Assembly (NCBI RefSeq): GCF_011516735.1
Contig: NZ_WOSX01000006.1
Span: 1-64,000, forward strand
Reading direction: 5' to 3'
DNA length: 64,000 bases
From: Acetobacter fallax
GTDB taxonomy: Bacteria > Pseudomonadota > Alphaproteobacteria > Acetobacterales > Acetobacteraceae
The notes below the pieces were generated by a model. The model searched no databases. It was not told where the DNA came from and worked only from the letters and a program-made list of their open reading frames with translations. Position 1 is the first letter of the stretch. Each line of letters starts with the position of its first letter. Below are positions 55,118-64,000 of the stretch, one piece after another. The position numbers and the translations under genes were made by a program.

Positions 55118-56449
55118 ATGCAGGTTACTGAGACGCTTTCCGAGGGCCTGAAGCGCGCCTTCACCGTGGTCGTTCCGTCGACCGAACTCGAGAGCAAAGA
55201 GACGGCTCGTCTCCAGGAAGTTGGTCGTTCGGCCAATCTTCCCGGGTTCCGTCCTGGCAAAGTGCCGCTGGCGATCGTGCGTCAGCGTTTCGGCGCGTCC
55301 GTTAAAGGCGAGGTGCTTGAGCAGGCCGTGTCCGACGGCGTGCGTGACCTGCTGCAGGAGCGTGGCCTTCGTCCCGCACAGCAGCCGAAGGTTGACCTGG
55401 TCTCAGGTGGCGACGGCAAGGGTGATCTTGAGTTTAAGGTCGACATGGAAGTTCTGCCTGAGATCGCGGAACCGGACCTGTCCGACCTGTCGCTTGTTCG
55501 TCTTAAGGCAACGCCGGATGCGGCGACGGTCGATAAGGCTCTGAACGATATCGCAAAGCGTCAGCGCGAGTTCGCTGATATTGAGGAAGAGCGCGCTGCT
55601 GAGAGCGGCGACGTCGTGGTTGTCGATTTCGTCGGCAAGCGTGACGGTGTGCCGTTTGATGGCGGCACGGCGCAGGATGTGAATGTCGAGATCGGTGGCG
55701 AAGGGTTCATTCCCGGCTTCGCTGAGCAGCTCGAAGGCATGAAGCCAGGTGAAGAGCGCCAGATCAGCGTGACTTTCCCGGAAGATTACAGCGCAGCGGA
55801 GCTGGCCGGTCAGGTCGCCACGTTCGATATCACCGCGAAGGGCCTGAAGCGCCCGGTTGACGTGGCTGTCGATGATGATCTGGCAAAGAAGATCGGCTTC
55901 GAGAATCTCGATAAAATCCGCGAAGTGATCACAAAGCAGGTTGCTGACGAATACGAGCAGCTGTCCCGTCTGCGGATCAAGCGTGATCTCCTTGACGAAC
56001 TGGCGAAGAAGACCAGCTTCCCGGCACCGGAAAGCATGGTCGAGGCCGAGTTCGAGCAGATCTGGGCCCGTGTCGAGGCTGACCGCAAGGCTGGTGAGCT
56101 CGATGATGAAGACAAGGATAAAGACGAAGAGACCCTGAAAGCCGACTACCGGAAGATCGCCGAGCGTCGCGTGAAGCTCGGTCTTCTGCTGGCTGATATC
56201 GGTCGCGTGAAGGGAATCACCGTGACGCCTGACGAGATGGCACGTGCCATCCGCTCGGAAGCGATGCGGTATCGTGGTCAGGAGCAGGCGGCATTCGACT
56301 TCTTCATGAAGAATCCGCAGGCTGCCGAGTCCCTGCGCGGTCCGATCTTCGAGAACAAGGTTGTCGATTATCTGATCGAGCTGGCGAAAGTTGAAGACAA
56401 GGAAGTGACGCCGGAAGAGCTGGCTGACATGCCTCCGGCCAGCGTCTGA
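55118..56449 (+). CDS. tig: Trigger factor
   Basis: A 443-residue ribosome-bound chaperone and prolyl isomerase. The N-terminal ribosome-binding loop is at PGFRPGKVPLAIVRQRFG (about 42-60), then the FKBP-like PPIase domain (about 155-240; VVDFVGKRDGVPFDGG, FIPGFAEQLEGMKPGEE) and the helical C-terminal arms. It is followed by a strong terminator and then clpP-clpX-lon, a conserved protein quality-control cluster. Confidence 0.96.
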   Translation: MQVTETLSEGLKRAFTVVVPSTELESKETARLQEVGRSANLPGFRPGKVPLAIVRQRFGASVKGEVLEQAVSDGVRDLLQERGLRPAQQPKVDLVSGGDGKGDLEFKVDMEVLPEIAEPDLSDLSLVRLKATPDAATVDKALNDIAKRQREFADIEEERAAESGDVVVVDFVGKRDGVPFDGGTAQDVNVEIGGEGFIPGFAEQLEGMKPGEERQISVTFPEDYSAAELAGQVATFDITAKGLKRPVDVAVDDDLAKKIGFENLDKIREVITKQVADEYEQLSRLRIKRDLLDELAKKTSFPAPESMVEAEFEQIWARVEADRKAGELDDEDKDKDEETLKADYRKIAERRVKLGLLLADIGRVKGITVTPDEMARAIRSEAMRYRGQEQAAFDFFMKNPQAAESLRGPIFENKVVDYLIELAKVEDKEVTPEELADMPPASV

Positions 56450-56477
56450 TTTCTGGCGCCATTTCTGAGAGTCGGAT

Positions 56478-56525
56478 ATGCGGCACTTTTCTCTTTTTCG
56501 GGGAGAAAAGTGCCGCATGTTTTTG
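56478..56525 (+). terminator. Rho-independent terminator after tig
   Basis: A perfect 16-base stem, ATGCGGCACTTTTCTC (56478-56493) with GAGAAAAGTGCCGCAT (56503-56518), followed by GTTTTTG. The strongest terminator in the window; it separates tig from clpP. Confidence 0.9.
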
Positions 56526-56679
56526 TACAATGCTCAGCCGGATACGGAGCAGGTGAGGTGATTTTCGCCGGACGGGGTGGCGCCGGTCCTGTTTATCTCT
56601 ATCTTAAGCTGAACGGGCCTTCTTCCGGAACGGATCTGACGGCGAAGCGTAAGGGCTTCGACTCGGGATCCGGAATGGA

Positions 56680-57348
56680 ATGCGGCGCATAGAAGTCGGG
56701 AATGATGTGATGTGGGATTCGAACCCTGTCGAGATTTACAATAATGCGCTTGTGCCCATGGTGGTGGAGCAGACGTCCCGGGGTGAGCGCGCGTTCGATA
56801 TCTATTCGCGTCTTCTGCAGGAGCGCATCATCTTTCTGACGGGACCTGTTTACGATCAGGTGGCGTCAGTAATTTCGGCGCAGCTTCTTTATCTGGAGAG
56901 CGTGAACCCGACGAAAGAAATTTCGTTCTATATCAACAGTCCGGGTGGCGTCGTGTCCGCGGGGCTCGCGATCTATGACACTATGCAATATATCCGCAGC
57001 CCGGTCAGCACGGTCTGTATCGGTCAGGCGGCTTCGATGGGGTCGCTGCTGCTCGCCGGTGGGGCTGCCGGACATCGTTATGCGCTGCCAAACGCACGCG
57101 TGATGGTGCATCAGCCTTCAGGTGGCGCGCAGGGACAGGCTAGTGACATCGAGATTCAGGCGAAAGAAATTCTGACGATCCGTCAGCGGCTGAACGAGAT
57201 CTACCGGGAGCATACCGGACAGTCGCTGGAGGACATCGAGCAGAAGCTTGAGCGTGACTCCTATATGTCGGCTGAGGAGGCTAAATCGTTTGGTATCGTT
57301 GATGAGGTCATCAAAAATCACGCGGCTCAGGTTCCGGAGAAGTCATAA
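56680..57348 (+). CDS. clpP: ATP-dependent Clp protease proteolytic subunit
   Basis: A 222-residue (212 if ATG 56710 is used) serine peptidase forming the tetradecameric ClpP barrel. Catalytic Ser in [11 protein letters not shown], His in [11 protein letters not shown] and Asp in the following DIEIQAKE region are visible. The start [20 protein letters not shown] at 56710 fits relatives better than 56680; neither has a strong ribosome site. It works with ClpX, encoded 142 bases downstream. Confidence 0.95.
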   Translation: MRRIEVGNDVMWDSNPVEIYNNALVPMVVEQTSRGERAFDIYSRLLQERIIFLTGPVYDQVASVISAQLLYLESVNPTKEISFYINSPGGVVSAGLAIYDTMQYIRSPVSTVCIGQAASMGSLLLAGGAAGHRYALPNARVMVHQPSGGAQGQASDIEIQAKEILTIRQRLNEIYREHTGQSLEDIEQKLERDSYMSAEEAKSFGIVDEVIKNHAAQVPEKS

Positions 57349-57489
57349 GAACGTGATGCGCGGCCGCAGGGCTGCCCGTATCGCGGAGTCCGGCTGTGGC
57401 TTGATGATGGCTTCCGGTATGGCTACGGTTTTTAAATTGTCCGGCACGATGCCGGAAGGCCCGTTCAGGGCAAGGTCAGGGGACGGCAG

Positions 57490-58755
57490 ATGAACGCGAA
57501 GTCCGGCGATTCCAAGAACACGCTTTATTGCTCGTTCTGCGGGAAGTCGCAGCATGAGGTCCGCAAGCTTATTGCGGGTCCAACGGTTTTCATCTGTGAC
57601 GAGTGCGTTGAACTCTGCATGGATATCATCCGTGAAGAGCACAAGACGACAATGGTGAAATCCCGTGACGGCGTGCCGACGCCAAGGGAAATCTGTAACG
57701 TCCTGAATGATTATGTCATCGGGCAGTATGACGCCAAGAAGGTGCTCGCTGTCGCGGTCCATAACCATTATAAGCGTCTGGCCTATGCCCAGAAGAATAA
57801 CGACGTCGAGATCGCGAAGTCGAATATTCTGCTGATCGGGCCAACCGGCACAGGTAAAACCCTGCTGGCTCAAACCCTGGCGCGGATTATTGACGTGCCG
57901 TTCACCATGGCTGATGCGACCACTCTGACCGAAGCCGGTTATGTCGGTGAGGATGTTGAAAACATCATCCTGAAGCTTCTCCAGGCAGCGGACTACAATG
58001 TCGAGCGGGCCCAGCGTGGCATCGTCTACATCGATGAAATCGACAAGATTTCGCGCAAATCGGACAATCCGTCGATTACGCGGGACGTCAGTGGCGAAGG
58101 CGTGCAGCAGGCTCTTCTGAAGCTCATGGAAGGGACGGTCGCGTCCGTTCCGCCGCAGGGTGGTCGCAAACATCCGCAGCAGGAATTCCTTCAGGTCGAT
58201 ACGACCAACATGCTCTTCATCTGCGGTGGTGCCTTTGCCGGGCTGGACAAGATCATTTCCGCGCGCGGCAAGGGATCGGGGATCGGTTTCGGGGCAGACG
58301 TTCAGTCGCCGGAAGATCGTCGGACCGGCGCTGTTCTGCGCGGTGTTGAGCCGGAAGATCTGATGAAATTCGGTCTTATTCCTGAATTTATCGGACGTCT
58401 GCCGGTCGTGGCGACGCTTGATGATCTGGATGAAGCGGCGCTGGTGCAGATTCTTTCTGAACCAAAAAATGCGCTGGTGAAGCAGTATGCCAAACTGTTC
58501 CAGATCGAAGGCGTCAAACTGACCTTCACCGATGATGCGCTGAAGGCGATCTCGCATCGGGCCATCGAGCGCAAGACCGGTGCCCGCGGCCTGAGATCGA
58601 TTATGGAAAGCATTCTGCTCTCCACGATGTTTGATCTGCCTGGTCTCGATAATGTTGACGAAGTTGTGGTCAACAAGGAAGTGGCCGAAGGCAAGGCATC
58701 GCCTGTCTATGTCTATGGCAAGGCGAAAGAAGTGCAGGCGGAGCAGTCCGCCTGA
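57490..58755 (+). CDS. clpX: ATP-dependent Clp protease ATP-binding subunit ClpX
   Basis: A 421-residue AAA+ unfoldase. The N-terminal zinc domain has [18 protein letters not shown] and [11 protein letters not shown]. The AAA+ module has [24 protein letters not shown] (Walker B) and [13 protein letters not shown] (sensor 2); the IGF-type loop for ClpP binding is present as [14 protein letters not shown]. It feeds tagged proteins to ClpP. Confidence 0.97.
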   Translation: MNAKSGDSKNTLYCSFCGKSQHEVRKLIAGPTVFICDECVELCMDIIREEHKTTMVKSRDGVPTPREICNVLNDYVIGQYDAKKVLAVAVHNHYKRLAYAQKNNDVEIAKSNILLIGPTGTGKTLLAQTLARIIDVPFTMADATTLTEAGYVGEDVENIILKLLQAADYNVERAQRGIVYIDEIDKISRKSDNPSITRDVSGEGVQQALLKLMEGTVASVPPQGGRKHPQQEFLQVDTTNMLFICGGAFAGLDKIISARGKGSGIGFGADVQSPEDRRTGAVLRGVEPEDLMKFGLIPEFIGRLPVVATLDDLDEAALVQILSEPKNALVKQYAKLFQIEGVKLTFTDDALKAISHRAIERKTGARGLRSIMESILLSTMFDLPGLDNVDEVVVNKEVAEGKASPVYVYGKAKEVQAEQSA

Positions 58756-58993
58756 GGAACCGCACGCGCCCCGGCGAACAGCATCGGGAGTGTTCTCCGG
58801 AACTCTCTCGCATGCGCGTGAGCGGCTCTTGCGGGGCCGAAAATCATCCCGATATTAATCATCATACGCGAGTTCTGAGCGTGACGTCCTGCGTCAGTTC
58901 CGGGCTGCGTCTGCTCTACAGGCAGGTTCGCGGTAGGCGTGCCGTTATCGGGCGCATATCGCAGGATCGTCCCTTCAGGAGGTCGCCGTTAGC
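58756..58993. other. clpX-lon spacer
   Basis: 238 bases without a gene. A heat-shock-like promoter candidate lies at 58828-58855, and an AGGAGG-containing ribosome site (TTCAGGAGG, about 58975-58983) precedes lon. Confidence 0.4.
58828..58855 (+). promoter_or_regulatory. Candidate sigma-32-type promoter of lon
   Basis: CTTGCGG, 13 bases, then CCCGATAT resembles RpoH promoters (CTTGAAA-N13-CCCATNT) and lies about 140 bases before lon, a known heat-shock gene. It is a partial match only. Confidence 0.35.
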
Positions 58994-61504
58994 ATGACAG
59001 AAAAGAAGAAAACTCCGGCTCCGCGGCGCAAGCGCGTTAAAGAGGCTGAAGCTGTACCGGCGGTAACGCCTGTGGAGACAGCGAATTCTGAGGAAACACC
59101 TGCCGTCTCTGAAGTGTTACACCCGGATCGCGTGGCCGTTCTGCCGCTTCGCGATATCGTTGTGTTCCCGCACATGATCGTGCCGCTCTTCGTGGGCCGC
59201 GAGAAATCCGTCCGGGCGTTGGAGTCGGTTACTAAAGACGACAAGCATATTTTGTTGCTGGCGCAGAAAGATGCCGCGCAGGACGATCCCGGGCCGGACG
59301 ATGTTTATCGCTTTGGCACCATTTCGACGATTCTCCAGCTTCTCAAGCTCCCTGACGGAACAGTAAAAGTGCTGGTAGAGGGCACTCGCCGGGCCCGCGT
59401 GACGAAACTGCTGGAAGTGGATGGCCACTTCGAGGCGGATATCGAGCCGATCATTGAGGAAACTGCCGCGAGCGAGGAAACCGAGGCTCTTGCCCGCGCG
59501 GTCGTCGGTCAGTTTGAACAGTATATCAAGCTGAACAAGAAGATCGCGGCCGAAGTGATGGTGTCGCTGAATCAGATCAGCGATCTGTCCAAGCTTGCCG
59601 ATACGGTGGCCAGCCATCTGAACCTGAAGATTTCCGAGAAACAGGATATTCTTGAACTGCCGTCCGTCACGAAGCAGCTCGAGAAAATCCTTGCTCATAT
59701 GGAAGCTGAAATTGGCGTCCTTCAGGTCGAAAAGCGCATCCGCAACCGCGTGAAGCGGCAGATGGAGAAGACACAGCGCGAGTATTATCTGAACGAGCAG
59801 CTCAAGGCGATCCAGAAGGAACTGGGTGAAGGCGAGGACGGTAAGGATGAAACCGCCGAGCTTGAAGAAAAAATCGCCAAAACGAAGCTGAGCAAAGAAG
59901 CCCGCGAGAAGGCCATGGGCGAGCTGAAAAAGCTGCGCGCAATGAGCCCGATGTCGGCTGAATCGACGGTGGTGCGGAACTACCTCGACTGGCTGCTTGG
60001 CGTTCCCTGGAAGAAGCGGACAAAAGTCAGAAACGATCTGGTTGAAGCCGAGCAGATCCTGGATGAGGATCACTACGCGCTGGAGAAGGTCAAGGAGCGT
60101 ATCCTTGAATATCTGGCAGTGCAGAGCCGGTCACAGAAACTGAAGGGGCCGATTCTGTGTCTCGTCGGGCCACCGGGCGTGGGTAAGACCACGCTGGCAA
60201 AGTCGATCGCGAAGGCGACAGGTCGTCATTATGTGCGGATGTCGCTTGGCGGCGTGCGTGATGAATCCGAGATTCGCGGACACCGGCGGACCTATATAGG
60301 GTCGATGCCAGGGAAGATCATTCAGGGGATGAAGAAGGCGAAGGTCTCGAACCCGCTCTTCCTTCTGGATGAAATCGACAAGCTCGGTGCGGACTGGCGT
60401 GGTGATCCGGCATCGGCGCTGCTTGAGGTGCTGGACCCGGAGCAGAATGCGACATTCTCTGATCATTATCTGGAGGTCGATTACGATCTTTCGGACGTGA
60501 TGTTCGTGACCACGGCCAACAGTCTCAACATGCCCCAGCCTCTGCTGGATCGCATGGAGATCATCCGCCTCTCCGGCTACACCGAAGAGGAAAAGCTGAA
60601 CATCGCCCGGCGCCATCTGATCGCCAAGCAGAGCGAGACCCATAATCTGAAGCCGGATGAGTGGTCCATCTCTGACGATGCGCTCATGGAGCTGATCCGC
60701 TCTTACACGCGTGAGGCGGGCGTTCGTAGTCTGGAGCGTGAGATCGCGAATCTGGCCCGCAAGGTCGTGAAAGAGATTGTGACCGGCAAGGCGAAGAAGG
60801 TCGCAATCACTATGAAAAACCTTGGCAAATTTGCCGGGGTCAAGCGCTTCGCGCATGGCGAGACTGAAGCTGTGGATATGGTCGGTGTCGTAACCGGCCT
60901 GGCCTGGACCGAGGTCGGAGGAGAAATCCTGACGATTGAGAGTGTGATGGTGCCCGGTAAAGGTGCGGTCAAACAGACCGGCAAGCTGGGTGACGTGATG
61001 CAGGAAAGCGTGTCAGCCGCCCTGTCCTATGTCCGCAGCCGGGCAACCCATTTCGGGATCAAACCGACGCTGTTCGAGAAGCGGGATATCCACGTACATG
61101 TGCCGGAGGGGGCGACTCCGAAGGATGGTCCGTCAGCAGGCATTGCGATGGCGACATCGCTGGTAAGCATAATGACCGGGATTCCGGTGCGGCATGATGT
61201 GGCCATGACGGGTGAAATCACCCTTCGCGGCCGTGTGTTGCCCATTGGCGGCCTCAAGGAAAAACTTCTGGCTGCACTGCGGGCCGGGATCAAAACGGTC
61301 TTTCTGCCAAAGGACAACGAGAAGGATCTGGCCGAGCTGCCAGATGCCGTGAAGAAACATCTCGAACTTATTCCGGTTTCTCATGTCGATGAGGTGATTG
61401 ACCGGGCGCTCGTCAGGGTTCCGGTGCCGATTGAGTGGGAGGATGAGTCCGAGGTGGTGGCCAGGATTGCAGCACCTGGTGCCGCAATTGCCGTCGCGCA
61501 CTGA
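58994..61504 (+). CDS. lon: ATP-dependent protease Lon
   Basis: An 836-residue soluble Lon. An N-terminal substrate-binding domain (from VAVLPLRDIVVFPHMIVPLF), AAA+ module with GPPGVGKTTLAKSIA (about 390) and FLLDEIDKLG, and a C-terminal protease domain with the catalytic Ser in PKDGPSAGIAMA (about 715) and Lys in GGLKEKLLAA. It is slightly longer than E. coli Lon at the N-terminus owing to a Lys/Pro-rich leader. hupB follows, as in many proteobacteria. Confidence 0.97.
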   Translation: MTEKKKTPAPRRKRVKEAEAVPAVTPVETANSEETPAVSEVLHPDRVAVLPLRDIVVFPHMIVPLFVGREKSVRALESVTKDDKHILLLAQKDAAQDDPGPDDVYRFGTISTILQLLKLPDGTVKVLVEGTRRARVTKLLEVDGHFEADIEPIIEETAASEETEALARAVVGQFEQYIKLNKKIAAEVMVSLNQISDLSKLADTVASHLNLKISEKQDILELPSVTKQLEKILAHMEAEIGVLQVEKRIRNRVKRQMEKTQREYYLNEQLKAIQKELGEGEDGKDETAELEEKIAKTKLSKEAREKAMGELKKLRAMSPMSAESTVVRNYLDWLLGVPWKKRTKVRNDLVEAEQILDEDHYALEKVKERILEYLAVQSRSQKLKGPILCLVGPPGVGKTTLAKSIAKATGRHYVRMSLGGVRDESEIRGHRRTYIGSMPGKIIQGMKKAKVSNPLFLLDEIDKLGADWRGDPASALLEVLDPEQNATFSDHYLEVDYDLSDVMFVTTANSLNMPQPLLDRMEIIRLSGYTEEEKLNIARRHLIAKQSETHNLKPDEWSISDDALMELIRSYTREAGVRSLEREIANLARKVVKEIVTGKAKKVAITMKNLGKFAGVKRFAHGETEAVDMVGVVTGLAWTEVGGEILTIESVMVPGKGAVKQTGKLGDVMQESVSAALSYVRSRATHFGIKPTLFEKRDIHVHVPEGATPKDGPSAGIAMATSLVSIMTGIPVRHDVAMTGEITLRGRVLPIGGLKEKLLAALRAGIKTVFLPKDNEKDLAELPDAVKKHLELIPVSHVDEVIDRALVRVPVPIEWEDESEVVARIAAPGAAIAVAH

Positions 61505-61563
61505 TCTGCGGCGATGCTCGCCGGGAGAAGGAAAATTTGCCTTCTTCCGGTGCGCTGAGCCAG

Positions 61564-61592
61564 TTGACGTGGCGGAAAACGGCTTCATAGTG
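61564..61592 (+). promoter_or_regulatory. Candidate hupB promoter
   Basis: TTGACG (61564-61569), 17 bases, then ATAGTG (61587-61592), about 65 bases before hupB. Good -35, weak -10. Confidence 0.4.
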
Positions 61593-61656
61593 CGCCCCGG
61601 AATGTCCGTCGCGACGTCAGGTTGCGACAAGGACCTGAACAGAGAAAGGCGTATAT

Positions 61657-61941
61657 ATGGATAAGCCGCTTAACAAGCAGGAACTCGTCACGATCATCGC
61701 TGATGAAGTTGACCTGCCGAAAGCGAAAGCTGGCGAAGTGGTTGATGCCGTTTTCGCTGCAATCGAGAAGGCCCTGAAGCAGAAGCAGGAAGTTCGTCTC
61801 GTTGGATTTGGTTCGTTCGTTACGGCTAACCGTAAGGCAACAAAAGGCCGTAACCCGCGCACAGGCGAAGAGATTGACATTCCTGCGTCGACCTCTGTCC
61901 GGTTCAAGCCTGGCAAAACACTGAAAGACGCTGTGAGCTGA
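61657..61941 (+). CDS. hupB: DNA-binding protein HU
   Basis: A 94-residue HU-type nucleoid protein. It has MDKPLNKQELVTIIADEVDL, the VGFGSFVTANRKATKGRNPR beta-arm base with the conserved Pro-tip equivalent ARNP-like RNPRTGEEI, and KPGKTLKDAV at the end. It bends and compacts DNA as a dimer. Terminated by a strong hairpin 19 bases after the stop. Confidence 0.95.
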   Translation: MDKPLNKQELVTIIADEVDLPKAKAGEVVDAVFAAIEKALKQKQEVRLVGFGSFVTANRKATKGRNPRTGEEIDIPASTSVRFKPGKTLKDAVS

Positions 61942-61960
61942 TTGACGCTCTCACGCGCGG

Positions 61961-61997
61961 ACGGGCAAGGCAGGTTTCTGCCTTGCCCGTTTTTTTG
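61961..61997 (+). terminator. Rho-independent terminator after hupB
   Basis: ACGGGCAAGGCA pairs with TGCCTTGCCCGT around a six-base loop and is followed by TTTTTTT. Confidence 0.9.
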
Positions 61998-62122
61998 TAC
62001 AGAGATCTGATCCCATTCCCCGGTCCTTAATGGAACGGAAAGCAGAAAGAGTTCCGGCCGGTTATCCTGTTCGGTTCAGGAGTGGTTGATTGATCGCTCC
62101 GATTATGGTTAAGCAGCGGCAG

Positions 62123-62197
62123 GGGCGATTAGCTCAGCGGTAGAGCGTCTCGTTTACACCGAGAGGGTCGGCGGTTCGATCCCGTCATCGCCCACCA
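62123..62197 (+). tRNA. tRNA-Val (anticodon TAC)
   Basis: A 75-base cloverleaf. GGGCGAT pairs with ATCGCCC; A73 and CCA are encoded. The anticodon loop TTTACAC between TCTCG and CGAGA gives TAC, reading GTA/GTG Val codons. The D-arm has AGCTCAGCGGTAGAGC. Confidence 0.97.
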
Positions 62198-62672
62198 GCC
62201 AGTTCCCATGAGGAGACTGGTCACCCTGCAGAGTTTTGTCTGGACAATGGTGGCAGATCATCTTGTCAGAGATCTGTAAGAGTTATTTGTTTTCCGGAAT
62301 AAAGCTGTATCAGGTCCAGCTTCTGGTAATATTCTGAAAAAATCTGAATGCAGCCGGACTATTTGCACAAATGTATGATGTCCGGATTTTCGTCCTGTGT
62401 AATTGCCGCAGTTTTAAAGCTACGCCGTCAGCTTTCCTGAAAATTTCATTGTCCCGTAACTGTCCTGGCTCCCACCTCCTCCGGCTGTTCTGCTCTGTGT
62501 AAAACACGGTCTCGAATTTGTGTTGGCCGATTAGCCTCCGCAATCTATGCCGCTGGCGCCGGGTTCACGGGAAAGTTCCTGATATCGGCGGGTTGGGCTC
62601 TGGCCACGCAACGCCACCGGGCATAGTTTCAGCCTGTCGTCACGGCAGCGGACACCGCAAGGAAACGCCTGC
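62198..62672. other. tRNA-Val to nuoA intergenic region
   Basis: A 475-base gap. A hairpin (CCAGT/ACTGG) follows the tRNA directly. TTGTGT-N17-CAATCT at 62518-62546 is a possible nuo promoter. The rest, AT-richer between 62270 and 62460, has no recognisable gene, RNA or repeat. Confidence 0.4.
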
Positions 62673-63068
62673 GTGACAGGAAACTGGGATATGGGGGCGG
62701 TCTTGCATTCGGTCATCAATGATTACCTTCCCGTTCTGATTTTTGGCGTGCTGTCCGTGGTGATCGCCGGCGCTATGCTGGGTGCATCCCTGATCTGCGG
62801 CCATCAGAAACCATATGCCGAGAAACTTTCAGCCTATGAATGCGGTTTCGAGGCCTTCGATGACGCGCGGCGTCGCTTCGATGTCCGTTTTTACCTCGTG
62901 TCGATCCTGTTCATTATTTTCGATCTTGAGGTCGCTTTCCTGTTCCCATGGGCGATCAGTCTCTCGCGGATCGGCGCTTTCGGCTTCTTTTCAATGATGG
63001 CCTTTCTTGGCGTGCTGGGTATCGGGTTTCTTTATGAGTGGCGTAAGGGCGCGCTTGACTGGGATTGA
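62673..63068 (+). CDS. nuoA: NADH-quinone oxidoreductase subunit A
   Basis: A 131-residue, three-helix subunit of complex I. The cytoplasmic loop has SAYECGFEAFDDARRRFDVR with the conserved Cys, followed by FYLVSILFIIFDLEVAFLFPW, split here as FYLVSILFIIFDLEV and AFLFPW. The frame starts at GTG 62673; ATG 62691 is possible. It opens the nuo operon, which continues past the window. Confidence 0.94.
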   Translation: MTGNWDMGAVLHSVINDYLPVLIFGVLSVVIAGAMLGASLICGHQKPYAEKLSAYECGFEAFDDARRRFDVRFYLVSILFIIFDLEVAFLFPWAISLSRIGAFGFFSMMAFLGVLGIGFLYEWRKGALDWD

Positions 63069-63114
63069 TGGGGCTGTCCGGCTTTCGGCCTGAGAGTAAT
63101 GAGAGGTGCGCGCA

Positions 63115-63687
63115 ATGAGCAGTGACAGTGCAGGCGGGTCGACAGAAAATGTTGTCTGGAATCGGGATATGGTTCCTCCCGGTCCCGAACAGGATGCGAT
63201 TGTCCGTGGAATTACCGGAGAAATCAGCGAAAAAGGCTTTGTTGTCGCCAGTCTCGACAAGCTGGTGAACTGGGGACGGACCGGAAGCCTCTGGCCGATG
63301 TCCTTTGGTCTGGCATGTTGTGCGGTGGAGATGATCCACGCCTATATGCCGCGTTACGATCTTGACCGGATGGGAATCATCCCGCGCGGTTCGCCGCGTC
63401 AGTCGGATGTGATGATCGTTGCCGGTACGCTGACCAACAAGATGGCTCCCGCTCTGCGACGCGTTTACGACCAGATGGCCGAACCGCGCTGGGTGATTTC
63501 GATGGGCTCCTGCGCGAATGGCGGCGGCTATTATCACTACTCCTATTCTGTCGTGCGGGGCTGTGACCGCGTGGTGCCGGTCGATGTCTATGTGCCCGGA
63601 TGCCCGCCTACAGCCGAGGCGCTGATCTACGGCATCATGCTGCTGCAAAAGAAAATCCGTCGGACAGGGACGATTCTGCGTGGTTGA
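63115..63687 (+). CDS. nuoB: NADH-quinone oxidoreductase subunit B
   Basis: A 190-residue peripheral-arm subunit carrying the terminal [4Fe-4S] cluster N2. The Cys ligands are the CC pair in GLACCAVEM, Cys in [10 protein letters not shown] and Cys in [11 protein letters not shown]. It passes electrons to quinone. ATG 63115 is used; an in-frame GTG at 63106 is less likely. Its stop overlaps the nuoC start. Confidence 0.96.
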   Translation: MSSDSAGGSTENVVWNRDMVPPGPEQDAIVRGITGEISEKGFVVASLDKLVNWGRTGSLWPMSFGLACCAVEMIHAYMPRYDLDRMGIIPRGSPRQSDVMIVAGTLTNKMAPALRRVYDQMAEPRWVISMGSCANGGGYYHYSYSVVRGCDRVVPVDVYVPGCPPTAEALIYGIMLLQKKIRRTGTILRG

Positions 63688-64000
63688 CGATCCAGCTCCG
63701 GTCAGCGTGGGCGCTCCGGCGTCTTCAAGCCTGCCGCATCTTGCATTTGTGCTGTCCACCTCACTTCCAGGGGTCTCCTCCGCAGCACTTGAAGGCGGCG
63801 AACTCGTGGTGCGCACGCATCGCGATCGTCTGATTCCGCTCATGCTGCTGCTGCGTGACGATCCGCGTTTTCGATGCGAGCAGCTGATGGATCTTTGCGG
63901 GGTGGATTTCCCGCAGCGCGAAGAGCGGTTTGATGTTGTCTGTAATCTGCTCTCGGTCAGCCATAATCACCGGATCAGAGTAATCGTCACGACGGACGAA
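63680..64000 (+). CDS. nuoC: NADH-quinone oxidoreductase subunit C (cut by window end)
   Basis: An open frame from GTG 63680 runs 107 codons to the window edge. The part reading [20 protein letters not shown] and [19 protein letters not shown] is typical of the 30-kDa complex I subunit (NuoC). It overlaps the end of nuoB by eight bases. Whether it is fused to NuoD cannot be seen. Confidence 0.9.
   Translation, partial: MVDDPAPVSVGAPASSSLPHLAFVLSTSLPGVSSAALEGGELVVRTHRDRLIPLMLLLRDDPRFRCEQLMDLCGVDFPQREERFDVVCNLLSVSHNHRIRVIVTTDE

Noticed and set aside
57343-58557. 404-codon open frame opposite clpX
   Set aside because: Antisense shadow; clpX motifs are complete on the other strand.

Overview
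The window looks like the chromosome of an acetic acid bacterium (Acetobacteraceae, Alphaproteobacteria). The protein sequences, the moderately high GC content, the IS5/IS1031-type insertion sequences and the gene blocks ffh-rpsP-rimM-trmD-rplS, tig-clpP-clpX-lon-hupB and nuoABC fit this. The genus cannot be fixed from sequence reading alone.

Layout. 1-4.75 kb: an accessory island, AT-richer than the rest. It holds a myophage baseplate module in P2 order (hub remnant, V-like spike, W/gp25-like, J-like, I-like). On the left is the 3' end of an IS5-type element that cuts into the hub gene; on the right is a badly decayed IS of the same group. 4.8-10.5 kb: an AI-2E-family permease, a large tricorn-type protease whose signal-peptide start appears displaced by a T8 tract, and an orphan CI/LexA-like S24 repressor. 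10.8-17.9 kb: a taurine:pyruvate-type aminotransferase, tRNA-Arg(ACG), a lipoprotein, a cation/proton antiporter and a two-gene HAD/glycosyltransferase operon. 17.9-23.1 kb: a probable C3-acid catabolic cluster (CoA-acylating semialdehyde dehydrogenase, MHS-type symporter, iron alcohol dehydrogenase) with a divergent LysR regulator.

23.2-29 kb (minus strand): leuCD after the ffh-rpsP-rimM-trmD-rplS translation operon. 29.3-36 kb: a nitrilase-family amidase, a UvrA2-type ABC ATPase, a D-aminoacylase-like amidohydrolase, and serB divergent from miaA. 37-40.7 kb: ilvB-ilvN-ilvC; with leuCD this covers much of branched-chain amino acid synthesis. 41-46.9 kb: AcuI-like reductase, RidA, a glycosyltransferase, and a sulfur-amino-acid operon (XRE regulator, 3-mercaptopyruvate sulfurtransferase, cystathionine beta-lyase). 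47-54.8 kb: a second AI-2E permease coupled to an EEP nuclease, an RNA m5U methyltransferase overlapping a DEAD-box helicase with a histone-H1-like tail, a CopD-like membrane protein and NAD(P)HX repair. 54.9-64 kb: tRNA-Leu(TAG), tig, clpP, clpX, lon, hupB, tRNA-Val(TAC), then nuoA, nuoB and the start of nuoC, cut by the window end.

Cross-cutting features: most convergent gene ends carry short hairpin clusters, and two of these clusters are copies of one dispersed repeat of about 140 bp. No CRISPR array, rRNA or complete prophage is present. The least explained items are the IS-bracketed baseplate module, the tricorn signal-peptide frameshift, the hairpin family and the helicase tail.
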